A stretch of 64,000 nucleotides of DNA from Actinomycetota bacterium (GCA_947449765.1 CANFSP010000001.1:62001-126000), one strand, 5' to 3'; positions 54,907-64,000 are shown, counted from the first letter of the stretch. The notes: generated by a model not told the origin, from the sequence alone. Program-made: numbers and translations.

Positions 54907-56172
54907 ATGCTTCTTCGAATTGCCAACTCGCCCCGCCACTACGAGTGGGGTTCGCTAACTGGTGCTTCCCAGGTGCTCGGTACCACCCCCAGCGGGTTGC
55001 CCGAGGCTGAGGTGTGGTTCGGGACACATCACGCCTCACCGACGCAACTGGTCGATCGCGATGGGGGACACGAGACACTGGCCCAGTTTCTGGCCGAGGA
55101 ACACGTCGATACCGGCTTTGTTGCGGGGCGCATCCCGTTTTTGTTGAAGGTACTGTCGGCTGGTCAACCCTTGTCGCTTCAGGTGCATCCCTCGCCAGAG
55201 CAGGCTCGTGCGGGGTTTGCGCGCGAGAATGCGGCCGGAATTCCACTCGACGCGCCACATCGAAATTACAAGGACGATCAGGCAAAACCGGAGCTCATCG
55301 TCGCGGTGAGTGATGAATTTGTTGGTTTGTCGGGTTTCCGCAGAGTGAACGAGTCGGTGGATGCACTCCGCGCCCTTCTCGCACGCACACCTAGCGCCGC
55401 CGAAGCCAACCGCTTCGCAGACGAACTTGCTTCTCGCGCCGAAAGCGATGCTCCCGCGTCGCTGCGTTGGGCGTTCGAATTCTTGCTCGGAGATCATGCG
55501 GAGGTGGCCGATATTGTCGCCACCTGTACCGCGGCGGCTCGAGAATTCTTGTCGGGTGGCTCTGCGACATCGCGTGCGTCGTCATCGGCACTTCACGACG
55601 CGTGTCAGACTATGAGTGATCTCGCCGAGTTCTATCCGGGCGATCCCGGCGTCGTGTTGGGCGCGCTCCTCAATCGCGTCGTGCTTGCTCGCGGTGAGGC
55701 GCTCTACCTGCCAGCCGGCAACGTTCATGCGTATCTGCGTGGCACCGGTATCGAACTCATGAACGCGAGTGACAACGTGCTGCGCGGAGGGCTGACCTCG
55801 AAACACGTCGACGTTACCGAACTGCTTGCCGTAGCCGATTTCAGCGAGCTCGCGCAGCCACGACTCGAGGTGACCGAGGTAGTCACCGGGTTGAGCGTGT
55901 TCGCGCCTGCCTCGAGCGCCCTGCGATTATTCGCCTTGAACCTCACGACCGCTCACGTTGAGGCGACCGGCGTGATCCAGCTCGAGCTCGACGCGCCTGC
56001 CATCGTATTGTGCACTGGCGGCGAAGTCAGCGTTCTCGCGGAAGGTCAGGAACTCGATCTCCGTCACGGCGATGCCGTGTTTGTCCGGTCGGCGGATGGC
56101 GTTGTGGGACTTCGGGGCAGTGGCGAAGCATTCCTCGCGACGGTGTCTGAGGACCATTTATCCCGCGGTTGA
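54907..56172 (+). CDS. manA: Mannose-6-phosphate isomerase, class I
   Basis: A 421-residue type I enzyme that interconverts fructose 6-phosphate and mannose 6-phosphate. Zinc ligands Gln92 and His94 are in LQVHPSPEQARAG, Glu129 in AKPEL, and the later His in NVHAYLRGTGIELM. It opens the route to GDP-mannose with manB and manC in this window. ATG 54907 is preferred; a GTG 3 bases upstream is an alternative. It is divergent from the acyl-CoA dehydrogenase. Confidence 0.94.
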   Translation: MLLRIANSPRHYEWGSLTGASQVLGTTPSGLPEAEVWFGTHHASPTQLVDRDGGHETLAQFLAEEHVDTGFVAGRIPFLLKVLSAGQPLSLQVHPSPEQARAGFARENAAGIPLDAPHRNYKDDQAKPELIVAVSDEFVGLSGFRRVNESVDALRALLARTPSAAEANRFADELASRAESDAPASLRWAFEFLLGDHAEVADIVATCTAAAREFLSGGSATSRASSSALHDACQTMSDLAEFYPGDPGVVLGALLNRVVLARGEALYLPAGNVHAYLRGTGIELMNASDNVLRGGLTSKHVDVTELLAVADFSELAQPRLEVTEVVTGLSVFAPASSALRLFALNLTTAHVEATGVIQLELDAPAIVLCTGGEVSVLAEGQELDLRHGDAVFVRSADGVVGLRGSGEAFLATVSEDHLSRG

Positions 56173-56228
56173 TGGCGTCAACCAGCTGAAGAGTATTCAG
56201 TTAGGGGGGTAACAATCGCAATTTCGAC

Positions 56229-56258
56229 TTGACGAAACGTGAATAACATCGGTGTAAT
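56229..56258 (+). promoter_or_regulatory. Candidate promoter of the whiB gene
   Basis: TTGACG (56229-56234) and TGTAAT (56253-56258) are separated by 18 bases and lie 48 bases before the start, in AT-rich sequence after manA. A GAGGGG ribosome-binding site follows at about 56292-56297. Confidence 0.5.
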
Positions 56259-56306
56259 TAGGTGTGTCGGCGTAATGGTTACGTTCTACACGAGGGGCTG
56301 AGTCTT

Positions 56307-56627
56307 ATGTCATCTGAGTACACCACCTCGGTGCCGGAAAATTGGTTCGTCGATCCGGTTCGTCTGGGTGTCGCATCGACCCGCCTAGAAATCGTCGACG
56401 AAGACTCCTCCGCCCTCTCCTGGCAGACCGACGCGCTCTGCGCCCAGACCGATCCCGAGTCCTTCTTTCCAGAGAAGGGCGGCTCGACTCGTGAAGCTAA
56501 AAAGATCTGCGCCTCCTGTGACGTTCGCGGTGAATGCCTCGAGTACGCCCTCGCCAATGACGAGCGCTTCGGCATCTGGGGTGGGTTGAGTGAGCGGGAG
56601 CGCCGTAAGCTTCGTCGACCGGCCTAA
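56307..56627 (+). CDS. WhiB-family iron-sulfur transcriptional regulator (WhiB2/WhmD-like)
   Basis: A 106-residue protein with the four cluster cysteines Cys45, Cys68, Cys71 and Cys77 in the spacing Cx22Cx2Cx5C, then the GIWGGLSERERRKLRR turn and basic tail for sigma and DNA contact. WhiB proteins bind a [4Fe-4S] cluster and the primary sigma factor. Position beside the mannose genes and DUF3499 matches mycobacterial whiB2 (WhmD), which is needed for septation. The assignment to the WhiB2 branch rests on synteny. Confidence 0.93.
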   Translation: MSSEYTTSVPENWFVDPVRLGVASTRLEIVDEDSSALSWQTDALCAQTDPESFFPEKGGSTREAKKICASCDVRGECLEYALANDERFGIWGGLSERERRKLRRPA

Positions 56628-56689
56628 GGTTTCGCCACGCCGATAATGGCCCTCACCCCCGGGGTCTCGGCTTTTATGCTGGCAAAGAT

Positions 56690-59506
56690 ATGGAACCGCG
56701 AGTTGTAGCGATAGTCGTTGCTGGCCTAGATAACGACGAACTCGCGCTCACCACCGAGGCTATTTCTCGTCAAACCCGGCCAGTCGATGACGTGATAATC
56801 GCTCGGGCAACCCGCAAGGTTCCCTTTGGGCTTGCGGTGAGTCGTGCCCTCTCGTCGCCTCTGTCTCCTGATTCGCTGATCTGGTTACTCCAGCAAGATA
56901 GCCGACCCGACACTGGTGCCTTGGCTGCTCTGAAGGCTGCCCTTGAAGTCTCACCGTCGGTTGCAATCGCCGGGCCCAAAGTGATGAGCGCCGAGCGTCC
57001 CGCATACATTCACGAGTTCGGCCTCACCATGTCGCCCTCGGGCCGCACAATTTCGCTCGTCCACGACGAGCTCGATCAGCAGCAGCACGACGCGCGCAGT
57101 GATGTACTCGCGGTCGGTCGCAACGGAATCCTGATCCGCTACAGCGTTTTCATGGAGCTTGGTGGATTCGATCCCGGTCTGCCCGAGGTGGACGACGCCC
57201 TCGATCTGTGCGTTCGGGCGCGTCTTGCCGGTCATCGGGTCACCGTGGTTCCCGGGGCGCGGGTTTATGAGCGCGCCGAACACCGTCGCACTGACACCTG
57301 GCGACGCGATGGCGCACCGCGCCATGTTCGGGGTGCGCAGCTGTATCGCCGGCTGGCTTATTCACGCGGACTCACCACGTTCCTCGCGTGGTTGGGACTC
57401 CTTCCCGATGCTCTGGCACGCGTCGTTGTGCTTCTCGTGGCGAAGCGCCCCACGGCCATCGGAGGCGAGCTCGCGGCATCACTCGCGTTATTCTTCGCAC
57501 CGGCAGCAGCGCTTCGCGCGAAAGCAGAGATACGACGGACGCGCGTTGCCTCGTGGTCAGCACTCGACCCACTCGTCATGCGGTCGGCTGATGTTCGCCG
57601 GCTTGACGCAATGGCGCGCGAATCCCTGCGTGAGCAATACCACGGCAGCGTGACCCCCATCCACTTTCTCGCATCGGGCGGTGCGTGGACTCTGCTCGTT
57701 CTCGCGGTCGTGTCGTTGGTCGTCATGGCGAGCCTTCTCGGTACCGCGTTTATCGGTGGAGGGGGCCTGCTCCCGCTGAGCAACAGCGTGGGCGAGCTCT
57801 GGTCACAGGCCATGTACGGCTGGCGAGACGGAGCTATTGCCACGCTGGGTCCAGCCGACCCCTTCGCATTCTTGCTCGCGGTTCTGGGGACACTCACGTG
57901 GTGGAATCCCTCGTTCTCCCTCGTTCTGCTCTGGTTTATTGCGATTCCTGCGGCGGGGCTGGGCGCGTGGATGTTCGCCAGTCGTCTCACGCAACGCCCG
58001 GTTATTCGAGCTTTCCTGGGGATCGGCTATGCCCTAGCCCCGACTCTGCTCGCCGGACTCGGTGCTGGACAACCCGGTGCCGTCGTTGCGCATGTTCTGC
58101 TCCCGTGGCTGGGATTTGCGGCGATTCGAGCCACCAGATCGTGGTCGGCTTCAGCGGCGGCGTCCCTGCTCTTCGCGGCAATTATTGCGGCTGCACCGTC
58201 CCTCACGCCTGCCCTACTCATCCTCTGGATTGGGGCGATCGCAATGACCGGGCGATACGTGGTTCGCTATCTCGCGATTCCCGTTCCGGCAGCCGTGATG
58301 TTTGCCCCGCTGATTGTCACCTCCGTACTATCGGGGAATCCTCTGGGTGTACTTGCGGACCCTGGGCCACCCGTGCCGAGGGCGCCCCTGGCTGCCTGGC
58401 AGGTGGTGCTCGGTTTCCCGACGACGGATTTGGCGGGCTGGCAATCGGTGCAGTCGCTCGTGCCGGCACCGTGGAATCTTGCGCTCGTCTTGCTGCTGTT
58501 CATCGTCCTGGGTGTGCTCGCTTTCCTCGCCCTCATCGGTCTTTTTTCGCCGACGCCAATCCGGGCGCAATTGGCCCTACTCGTCGCGTTGCTCGGCTTC
58601 GCTTCAGCGGTTGCCGCCAACAATCTGTCCGTCGCGTTCAGTGGTTCAACCGCGGTACGAATCTGGGCAGGTGCCGGGATTAGCATCGGCTGGTTTGCTC
58701 TTCTCGTGGGCGCATCGACGGGAATCACCGTTCTTCGTCGCTTCGCGATCTACCCGGCGATCGCCGGTCTGATTGCCGTGGTTATTTTGGCCATACCCGG
58801 CGGGACCGCCCTCTTTCTTGGTGCGACGAATGTTCATCCCACCGATGGCACGACGCTGCCCGCGTATGTGCTTGCCCGCGCATCCGGTGACCGCGCGCTG
58901 GGCACGCTCATCCTCAGTGCTCAACCCGACGGGGGGCTTTCGGTGAGTCTCGAGCGTGGATTCGGTCCCACACTCGACAACTCGTCCACGACAATCAACA
59001 CCGTCGTTCGGGCATCCGACACGGATCGACAACTGGCTGAGCTCGCGGCGAACTTGGCCTCGATTAGCGATAACGATTCCCGTCAAGCACTGCGCGACTT
59101 CGGCATCGGCTCGATCGTGCTCACACCGATGAATCCAAATTCGGTGCCAGCACCAACGGCGGCCCAGTTCGACATGAACGCCCGCACCTCGGTTGCGCTC
59201 GACGCCAACCCTCAACTCGACGCGGTCGGAGACACCACATTCGGGCTTCTCTGGCGGTTCTCAGCGCCAGACACGACGGCCAGTGCGGAACTGACTCCGT
59301 CGAGTGCAACCCAGCCCTGGCGTACCGGAATCTTTGTGCTGCAGCTGCTCGTTCTGCTGGGTGCGCTCCTCGTGGCAATTCCGTCCGGCGTACCCCAGCC
59401 CGCCGTCCGACCACGCACCGAGCTAGATGGGCTGAGCCGCGAGCCCGATGAGTTTGAGCCGATCGACCCACTGGCTACGACGGCAACGGGAGCTGACGAT
59501 GACTAA
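56690..59506 (+). CDS. Large membrane GT2 glycosyltransferase
   Basis: A 938-residue protein. Residues 1-210 are a GT2 domain (VAIVVAGLDNDELALTTEA, then LLQQDSRPDTGAL where the DxD metal motif is relaxed, and GGFDPGLPEVDDALDLC). Residues about 335-710 hold roughly ten to twelve hydrophobic helices, and residues 710-890 a soluble extracytoplasmic domain. A final helix is near 880-900, and the acidic tail is cytoplasmic. It would elongate an envelope glycan. It overlaps DUF5719 by 8 bases; the two are a constant pair in actinobacteria. Confidence 0.85.
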   Translation: MEPRVVAIVVAGLDNDELALTTEAISRQTRPVDDVIIARATRKVPFGLAVSRALSSPLSPDSLIWLLQQDSRPDTGALAALKAALEVSPSVAIAGPKVMSAERPAYIHEFGLTMSPSGRTISLVHDELDQQQHDARSDVLAVGRNGILIRYSVFMELGGFDPGLPEVDDALDLCVRARLAGHRVTVVPGARVYERAEHRRTDTWRRDGAPRHVRGAQLYRRLAYSRGLTTFLAWLGLLPDALARVVVLLVAKRPTAIGGELAASLALFFAPAAALRAKAEIRRTRVASWSALDPLVMRSADVRRLDAMARESLREQYHGSVTPIHFLASGGAWTLLVLAVVSLVVMASLLGTAFIGGGGLLPLSNSVGELWSQAMYGWRDGAIATLGPADPFAFLLAVLGTLTWWNPSFSLVLLWFIAIPAAGLGAWMFASRLTQRPVIRAFLGIGYALAPTLLAGLGAGQPGAVVAHVLLPWLGFAAIRATRSWSASAAASLLFAAIIAAAPSLTPALLILWIGAIAMTGRYVVRYLAIPVPAAVMFAPLIVTSVLSGNPLGVLADPGPPVPRAPLAAWQVVLGFPTTDLAGWQSVQSLVPAPWNLALVLLLFIVLGVLAFLALIGLFSPTPIRAQLALLVALLGFASAVAANNLSVAFSGSTAVRIWAGAGISIGWFALLVGASTGITVLRRFAIYPAIAGLIAVVILAIPGGTALFLGATNVHPTDGTTLPAYVLARASGDRALGTLILSAQPDGGLSVSLERGFGPTLDNSSTTINTVVRASDTDRQLAELAANLASISDNDSRQALRDFGIGSIVLTPMNPNSVPAPTAAQFDMNARTSVALDANPQLDAVGDTTFGLLWRFSAPDTTASAELTPSSATQPWRTGIFVLQLLVLLGALLVAIPSGVPQPAVRPRTELDGLSREPDEFEPIDPLATTATGADDD

Positions 59507-61115
59507 GCGCAGTCCGTTACGCACGTCTCTCTTGAGCCTCGCCGGGGTCGGTGGAGCCGCTATCGCAACGGTGGCACTCTTCGCTCTCGCCTTTATTCCC
59601 CAGCCGCAGTTGCGTCTAGCGCCGCTTGGGTTGACCATCAACCCGGTCGCCGCCACCCCGACCAAAGTTTGTCCCGGCGGGCTGGTCGACGTCATCACGT
59701 ACAAGTCGGATGCCACGACGTTTGCCGGTTTCGCGGCTCCCGATATCAACGCGGTTGCCATCGGAGCGACATCAACGATCACGCCGGTCGATGCCCCCGA
59801 CAACATTGCGACCAGCGCGGATGTGCTCCCGCAACTCATTACGGTTCCGGCGAGCACCTCGGACACTCCGAATGTCATTGCGGCCACGCAGTCACAGGAA
59901 ACGACGAGTGACGTCATCGCCGGGCTCGCGGCGGCTAACTGTGGTGAAGCATCAACGGATCAGTGGCTGGTTGGTGGTTCCACGGTGGTTGGTCAGACCT
60001 CGCTCTTGTTCCTCACCAACGCCCTCAACGTTGAGTCGCTCGTTGACGTACAGATCTTCACGGAAAACGGTCGCGTGGATGCACCGGGAATGAGTGCCAT
60101 CGTGGTCGGACCGCACAGCCAGCGGATCCTCTCGCTTGCGGCGTTTGCGCCCGACGTCAGCGAACCGGTGGTTCACGTGGTGACGACCGGCGGCCAGATC
60201 TTCGCAAGCATCCAACAGTCGGTCACCCGAGTCATCGTGCCCAGTGGCGTGGAACTGATTACCCCTGGTGCCGGGTTAGCGACGCGGCACATCATCCCGG
60301 GGGTGGCGCTGGTTGGTCAAGCTCAACAGGACAGCGAGGGTGGGCAGGTCACCAGTGATCTGGCGCCGGCAATTCGCGTGGCCATCCCGGGACAAGTCGG
60401 TGCCGAAGTTACCGCGACGGTTCGCGACACCGAGGGAACTGAGTTTGTGGTGAAGGCCAATGTTGCCGGGGGACACTCGATTCAGCTTCCGTTTGCGGGT
60501 GTGCCGGACGGCTTCTATACCGTGATTGTCACGGCTGATGTCCCTGTGGTAGCCGGCGTGCGAACCATTCAAGCCGCTGGCATAGCGCCGTTGCCGCTTC
60601 CCGATGAAAACGGAAAGCCCACACCCAGCCCAACCCCGTCGAGGACCTCTCCTCTCGGAGCTGGTGCTTCGGCTGCCCCGACGGCGTCGCCTACCACGGC
60701 GCCCCCCTCGAACGGGTCCGCCGCGGGCTCTGACGGTGGGTCAAGCGGACTTACCGGGGTGCTCAACCCGAGCAACGTCGGCGGAGATTTCACGTGGAAC
60801 GCTGCAGCGTTTCAGCTCACCGCGGACACGCTGATCCCGATTCCCGAGGGGCGTCATCCCACGCTTTTTCTCTACAACCCGGCAGACGCTGAGGTGACGG
60901 TCTCGCTTTTCTCCGGTGAGAAGCAGTGGAAGAGCGTGCGTGTGACACCTGGACGCACCGTGGTTCTTGAGCTTCAACCCGGGATGGACCTGCGCGTGAA
61001 AGAGCCCGCCGGCATCTTCGCGTCGGTGAGCCTGCGTGGGAGCGGATACGGCTCCGCTTTTGTGGTGTCACCAATCACTCGGCTTGGCTCGAGCGTGCTC
61101 GTCTACCCGCGTTAG
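59499..61115 (+). CDS. DUF5719-family exported protein
   Basis: A 538-residue protein with a single N-terminal anchor (about 10-45) and an extracytoplasmic remainder. Residues about 385-430 form a Ser/Thr/Pro/Gly-rich linker (PTPSRTSPLGAGAS). No catalytic motif is visible. It always follows the GT2 protein upstream, with which it shares an 8-base overlap here, so it probably serves as an accessory in envelope glycan assembly. The function is not established. Confidence 0.78.
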   Translation: MTKRSPLRTSLLSLAGVGGAAIATVALFALAFIPQPQLRLAPLGLTINPVAATPTKVCPGGLVDVITYKSDATTFAGFAAPDINAVAIGATSTITPVDAPDNIATSADVLPQLITVPASTSDTPNVIAATQSQETTSDVIAGLAAANCGEASTDQWLVGGSTVVGQTSLLFLTNALNVESLVDVQIFTENGRVDAPGMSAIVVGPHSQRILSLAAFAPDVSEPVVHVVTTGGQIFASIQQSVTRVIVPSGVELITPGAGLATRHIIPGVALVGQAQQDSEGGQVTSDLAPAIRVAIPGQVGAEVTATVRDTEGTEFVVKANVAGGHSIQLPFAGVPDGFYTVIVTADVPVVAGVRTIQAAGIAPLPLPDENGKPTPSPTPSRTSPLGAGASAAPTASPTTAPPSNGSAAGSDGGSSGLTGVLNPSNVGGDFTWNAAAFQLTADTLIPIPEGRHPTLFLYNPADAEVTVSLFSGEKQWKSVRVTPGRTVVLELQPGMDLRVKEPAGIFASVSLRGSGYGSAFVVSPITRLGSSVLVYPR

Positions 61116-61537
61116 GGGCGGCTGTCGTGCTCGCCGGCGCCGAGTTCCCAGGGTTCGCGGCCGAGGTACTCGGCGACCGCATGAAACACACTGCTCTCGA
61201 TAATCATTTGGCGGTGCAACTCGTCATCCCGGTGAAGTTTGACCATGCGCGTAATCGGGATGCGGTACAGCGTGATGCGGTTCTGCGCACGATCTATTCC
61301 CCATCGTGGGATGAGGTCAGTCGGCGACCCCTGCGGCGGATTGCTGAGCACATCGACGCGAACGTCCTTCAGGTCGTTCGGCCATACGGATTGCAAGTAC
61401 TGCATGGTTTGCATGGCAATGGTGAAGAATTGTTCGATCCGGTTGTACACGATCGGAAGAAGCGGCCCGGTGACGGCCGACCGCGGCCCACGCCCATGGC
61501 GATCGCGGGAGGTCGAGCGCAGGGTCATGGTTTTCAT
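61112..61537 (-). CDS. Metallopeptidase-family (Rv3259-like) protein lacking HExxH
   Basis: A 141-residue protein. It corresponds to the protein between whiB2 and manB in mycobacteria (Rv3259), which belongs to a zincin-like family. The position where the active family has HExxH reads SSVFHAVAEYLG, so the zinc site is gone and it is probably not a protease. The start is ATG 61537, or ATG 61528 if translation begins leaderlessly after TAGCAT 7 bases upstream. It is convergent with DUF5719 and divergent from DUF3499. Confidence 0.75.
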   Translation of the reverse strand: MKTMTLRSTSRDRHGRGPRSAVTGPLLPIVYNRIEQFFTIAMQTMQYLQSVWPNDLKDVRVDVLSNPPQGSPTDLIPRWGIDRAQNRITLYRIPITRMVKLHRDDELHRQMIIESSVFHAVAEYLGREPWELGAGEHDSRP

Positions 61538-61559
61538 GCTAGCGATAGGGGAGGTAGCG

Positions 61560-61775
61560 TTGACCCCTGTGACGCGCGTCTGCAGTAGTCCGGCATGCAC
61601 CCAGCTCGCTGAATTCACGATGACCAGCGACTATGACGAGCGCGTGGCCGTCATCGGTCCACTGGCTCCCGAAGACGCGCGCGAGGGCTATGACCTGTGT
61701 CGTCACCACGCGGTATCCTTCACCGCACCTCGCGGCTGGGAGATCATTCGCTTCGACGAATCCGCAACACAGTGA
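61560..61775 (+). CDS. DUF3499-family zinc-ribbon-like protein
   Basis: A 71-residue protein whose TTG 61560 start is supported by GGGGAGG 5 bases upstream. Cysteines Cys8 and Cys13 (VCSSPAC) and a C-terminal Cys-His pair (YDLCRHH) can form a small metal site. The SFTAPRGWEIIRF ending is the family signature. It is found only in actinobacteria beside manB (Rv3258c homologue); the function is unknown. Confidence 0.85.
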   Translation: MTPVTRVCSSPACTQLAEFTMTSDYDERVAVIGPLAPEDAREGYDLCRHHAVSFTAPRGWEIIRFDESATQ

Positions 61776-61840
61776 GGCTCAGGGTGGGTCGTACGGTCGA
61801 CCGTGGCCGCAGCGGTGCACACGGGGTGTCTTACCTCGCT

Positions 61841-61852
61841 TAAACTTGTCAG
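61841..61852 (+). promoter_or_regulatory. Candidate leaderless promoter of manB
   Basis: TAAACT at 61841-61846 fits TANNNT, and exactly 6 bases separate it from GTG 61853. No ribosome-binding site is present. The same TAAACT-6-start layout occurs at trpS. Confidence 0.5.
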
Positions 61853-63277
61853 GTGCAGAACTCGCAGGCCCAAACGCTGGCCACAATTGTCAAGACATAC
61901 GATGTCCGCGGTGTTGTCGGCGAAACACTCACCGAGCAGATGGTCGAAGCCCTCGGGGCAGGCTTTGCCGACGAAGTCAATGCTGCTGGTGAGTCACTCG
62001 TCATTGGGCATGACATGCGTGACTCATCCCCCGTTTTCGCCAAAGCCTTTGCGCGCGGTGCAAACGCACGTGGCGCGAACGTCATCAACCTAGGGCTGTG
62101 TTCCACCGATGAGACGTACTTTGCCTCAGGTGCGTGGTCGATGCCGGCGGCCATGTTCACGGCCAGCCACAACCCCTCCGCCTACAACGGAATCAAGTTT
62201 TCACGGGCTGGAGCAGCCGGTATCAGTCTCGACACCGGATTGGCGAGCATTCGCGATCGTGCGATGTCGTACCTCGACCACGGCATTGAAAATGTCGCAC
62301 AACCCGGAACCTACTCGGAGCGCGATGTCCTCGCGGACTACGCGGGCTACTTGCGCACACTCGTTGATTTGAGCACCATTCGCCCGATCCGCATCGTCGT
62401 GGATGCCGGCAACGGCATGGGCGGGATGACCGTCCCCGCGGTTTTGTCGACGGCTGTGGGGCTCCCGGCTCTGCCGATAGAGATCATCCCGCTCTACTTC
62501 GAGCTTGACGGAACGTTCCCCAATCACGAGGCCAACCCCCTCGAACCGGCGAACCTCGTTGACCTGCAACGTGCCGTTCTCGAGCACAAGGCAGATCTGG
62601 GTCTTGCCTTCGACGGCGACGCAGATCGCTGCTTCGTTGTGGACGAACGCGGTGAGGCGGTGACGCCGTCAGCCGTCGCAGCGATTGTTGCGGTTCGCGA
62701 AATCGCCCGGGCTCGTGCCGCACATCCCGATCAGCCGATCACGGTGCTGCACAACCTCATCACCTCGAACATCGTTCCCGAGACAATCGAGGCCCACGGG
62801 GCGCGTGCCGTTCGTACCCGGGTGGGACACTCGCTCATCAAAGATCAGATGGCGAGCACGGGTGCCGTGTTCGGTGGCGAACACTCAGCCCACTACTACT
62901 TCAAAGATTTCTGGGGTGCAGATAACGGCATGCTCGCGGCCATGCACGTGCTCGCAGAGTTTGGCGCTCAGCCGGAGCCGCTCTCGGCGCTCACGCACAA
63001 GTACTCTCCATACGCGCTCAGCGGTGAGATCAATTCGACCGTGGCCGATGTCGCAGCAGCGACGACCCGGGTGCGTGACGCTTTTGAGACGCGCGGCACC
63101 GTGGACACGCTCGATGGTTTGACCATCACGGGACGAACTGAACCCGGCGAGGCGTTTTGGTGGTTCAGCGTTCGCCCGTCTAACACCGAACCGCTTCTTC
63201 GACTCAACGTCGAGGCAGCCGATCAAGACACCATGTCGCGAATTCGTGACGAAGTTCTCACTCTTATCAGAGCCTGA
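61853..63277 (+). CDS. manB: Phosphomannomutase/phosphoglucomutase
   Basis: A 474-residue alpha-D-phosphohexomutase that turns mannose 6-phosphate into mannose 1-phosphate. The phosphoserine Ser105 lies in FTASHNPSAYNG, the metal loop is FDGDADRCFVVD, the sugar loop GGEHSAHYYF, and the phosphate loop RPSNTEPLLRLN. It links manA to manC. Two hexomutases in one window (with pmmB) implies separate duties. It is 12 bases before ahcY. Confidence 0.94.
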   Translation: MQNSQAQTLATIVKTYDVRGVVGETLTEQMVEALGAGFADEVNAAGESLVIGHDMRDSSPVFAKAFARGANARGANVINLGLCSTDETYFASGAWSMPAAMFTASHNPSAYNGIKFSRAGAAGISLDTGLASIRDRAMSYLDHGIENVAQPGTYSERDVLADYAGYLRTLVDLSTIRPIRIVVDAGNGMGGMTVPAVLSTAVGLPALPIEIIPLYFELDGTFPNHEANPLEPANLVDLQRAVLEHKADLGLAFDGDADRCFVVDERGEAVTPSAVAAIVAVREIARARAAHPDQPITVLHNLITSNIVPETIEAHGARAVRTRVGHSLIKDQMASTGAVFGGEHSAHYYFKDFWGADNGMLAAMHVLAEFGAQPEPLSALTHKYSPYALSGEINSTVADVAAATTRVRDAFETRGTVDTLDGLTITGRTEPGEAFWWFSVRPSNTEPLLRLNVEAADQDTMSRIRDEVLTLIRA

Positions 63278-63289
63278 AGGAAACCAATC

Positions 63290-64000
63290 GTGGAATATCG
63301 CGTTGCCGATGTGCAACTAGCCGAGTCAGGCCGTCATCAAATCCGCCTTGCCGAGCATGAAATGCCCGGCCTGATGGCTCTGCGGGCGGAGTTTGGAGCC
63401 TCGCAACCACTCGCCGGTGCGCGAATCGCCGGTTCGCTTCACATGACCGTGCAAACCGCTGTTCTCATTGAGACGCTCGTCGCCCTCGGTGCCTCGGTGC
63501 GCTGGGCGAGTTGCAACATCTTCTCCACACAGGATGACGCTGCCGCCGCTGTCGTGGTGGGTTCCGGTACTCCCGACGCCCCTTCCGGTGTGCCGGTTTT
63601 CGCCTGGAAGGGTGAAACACTCGACGAGTACTGGTGGTGTACCGAACGGATCTTTGACTGGTCGGCCGAGGCGCGTGCCGCGGGCGAGTCCTGGATTGGC
63701 CCGAACCTCATCCTCGACGACGGCGGTGATGCCACTCTCCTCGTGCACAAGGGTCGCGAGTATGAACAGAAGGGTGCCGTTCCCGCGCCGAACACTGCGG
63801 ATTCCGCAGAGTTTGCGATCGTCCTCGACCTGCTGGCGCGAATCCACCAGGCGACGCCCACGCGTTGGTCGACCATTGCCGATGAACTCATCGGGGTGAC
63901 CGAAGAGACCACGACCGGAGTGCACCGCCTGTACGAGTTTGCCAAGAACGGTGAGCTCCTCTTCCCGGCAATCAATGTCAACGATGCGGTCACCAAAAGC
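63290..64000 (+). CDS. ahcY: Adenosylhomocysteinase, N-terminal part
   Basis: The gene runs off the right edge; 237 codons are visible, starting at GTG 63290 with AAGGAAA upstream. SAHase segments are [30 protein letters not shown] and a beginning NAD domain. It hydrolyses S-adenosylhomocysteine to adenosine and homocysteine, so its adenosine product could feed adenosine deaminase at 26 kb. The NAD-binding domain lies outside the window. Confidence 0.93.
   Translation, partial: MEYRVADVQLAESGRHQIRLAEHEMPGLMALRAEFGASQPLAGARIAGSLHMTVQTAVLIETLVALGASVRWASCNIFSTQDDAAAAVVVGSGTPDAPSGVPVFAWKGETLDEYWWCTERIFDWSAEARAAGESWIGPNLILDDGGDATLLVHKGREYEQKGAVPAPNTADSAEFAIVLDLLARIHQATPTRWSTIADELIGVTEETTTGVHRLYEFAKNGELLFPAINVNDAVTKS

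Overview
The window is a stretch of chromosome from a high-GC Gram-positive bacterium (Actinomycetota), most likely Microbacteriaceae. The evidence is a WhiB regulator, the small acyl-CoA carboxylase epsilon subunit, DUF3499 and DUF5719 proteins, a monofunctional BirA, frequent GTG/TTG starts, and many apparently leaderless genes. The GC content reads as roughly 60% by eye. From about 21 kb to the end the gene set, and much of the order, matches what I remember of the Mycobacterium tuberculosis Rv3248c-Rv3319 region: sdhCDAB, add, pmmB, punA, lpdA, accA3, maf, accE, accD, birA, gtrA, purK, purE, fadE25-like, LCP, manC, whiB2, DUF3499, manB, manA, sahH. No tRNA, rRNA, CRISPR array, transposase or phage gene was seen.

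Layout. 0-7.1 kb is a catabolic cluster: crotonase end, cysteine-free carboxymuconolactone decarboxylase-like protein, unusual M24 protein, GntR regulator, VOC protein, and a fused E1 plus E2 of a 2-oxoacid dehydrogenase. An 11-bp inverted repeat spans the divergent promoter. 7.1-13.1 kb is an FMN-riboswitch-controlled riboflavin operon (ribD, ribE, ribBA, ribH) that runs on into a small membrane protein and an ABC exporter. 13.2-17.0 kb holds alkD, a 57-bp repeat array, trpS, xthA and a YihY protein. 17.0-20.6 kb is a PTS locus (HPr, EIIA, 1-phosphofructokinase, and divergent EI) without an EIIBC. 21.2-24.8 kb is succinate dehydrogenase.

24.9-33.1 kb holds manC, add, a uridine-kinase-like gene, a 3-oxoacid CoA-transferase pair, phosphohexomutase, purine nucleoside phosphorylase and the LpdA flavoprotein. 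33.1-35.3 kb looks foreign: a secreted IPT/Ig-like protein and a small HEPN-like protein in lower-GC sequence. 35.3-39.3 kb holds accA3, maf and an RNA methyltransferase. 39.3-44.6 kb is a second catabolic island: FAH-family hydrolase, Dabb protein, GntR, FAD monooxygenase and a second CoA-transferase pair. Its three transcription units share the palindrome AAATTTCGAAATTT. 44.6-47.9 kb holds accE, accD, birA and a PH-domain protein.

47.9-64 kb is dominated by cell envelope and mannose activation: Ppm-type mannosyltransferase, GtrA, purK/purE, LCP, an O-antigen-ligase-like protein, acyl-CoA dehydrogenase, manA, whiB, a large membrane GT2, DUF5719, manB and the start of ahcY. ManA, ManB and ManC together make GDP-mannose, which Ppm would load on a polyprenyl carrier for envelope glycans. 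AccA3, AccD, AccE and BirA form one biotin-dependent acyl-CoA carboxylase system. The two catabolic clusters probably feed acyl-CoA and 2-oxoacid products into the TCA cycle; their substrates cannot be read from sequence alone.
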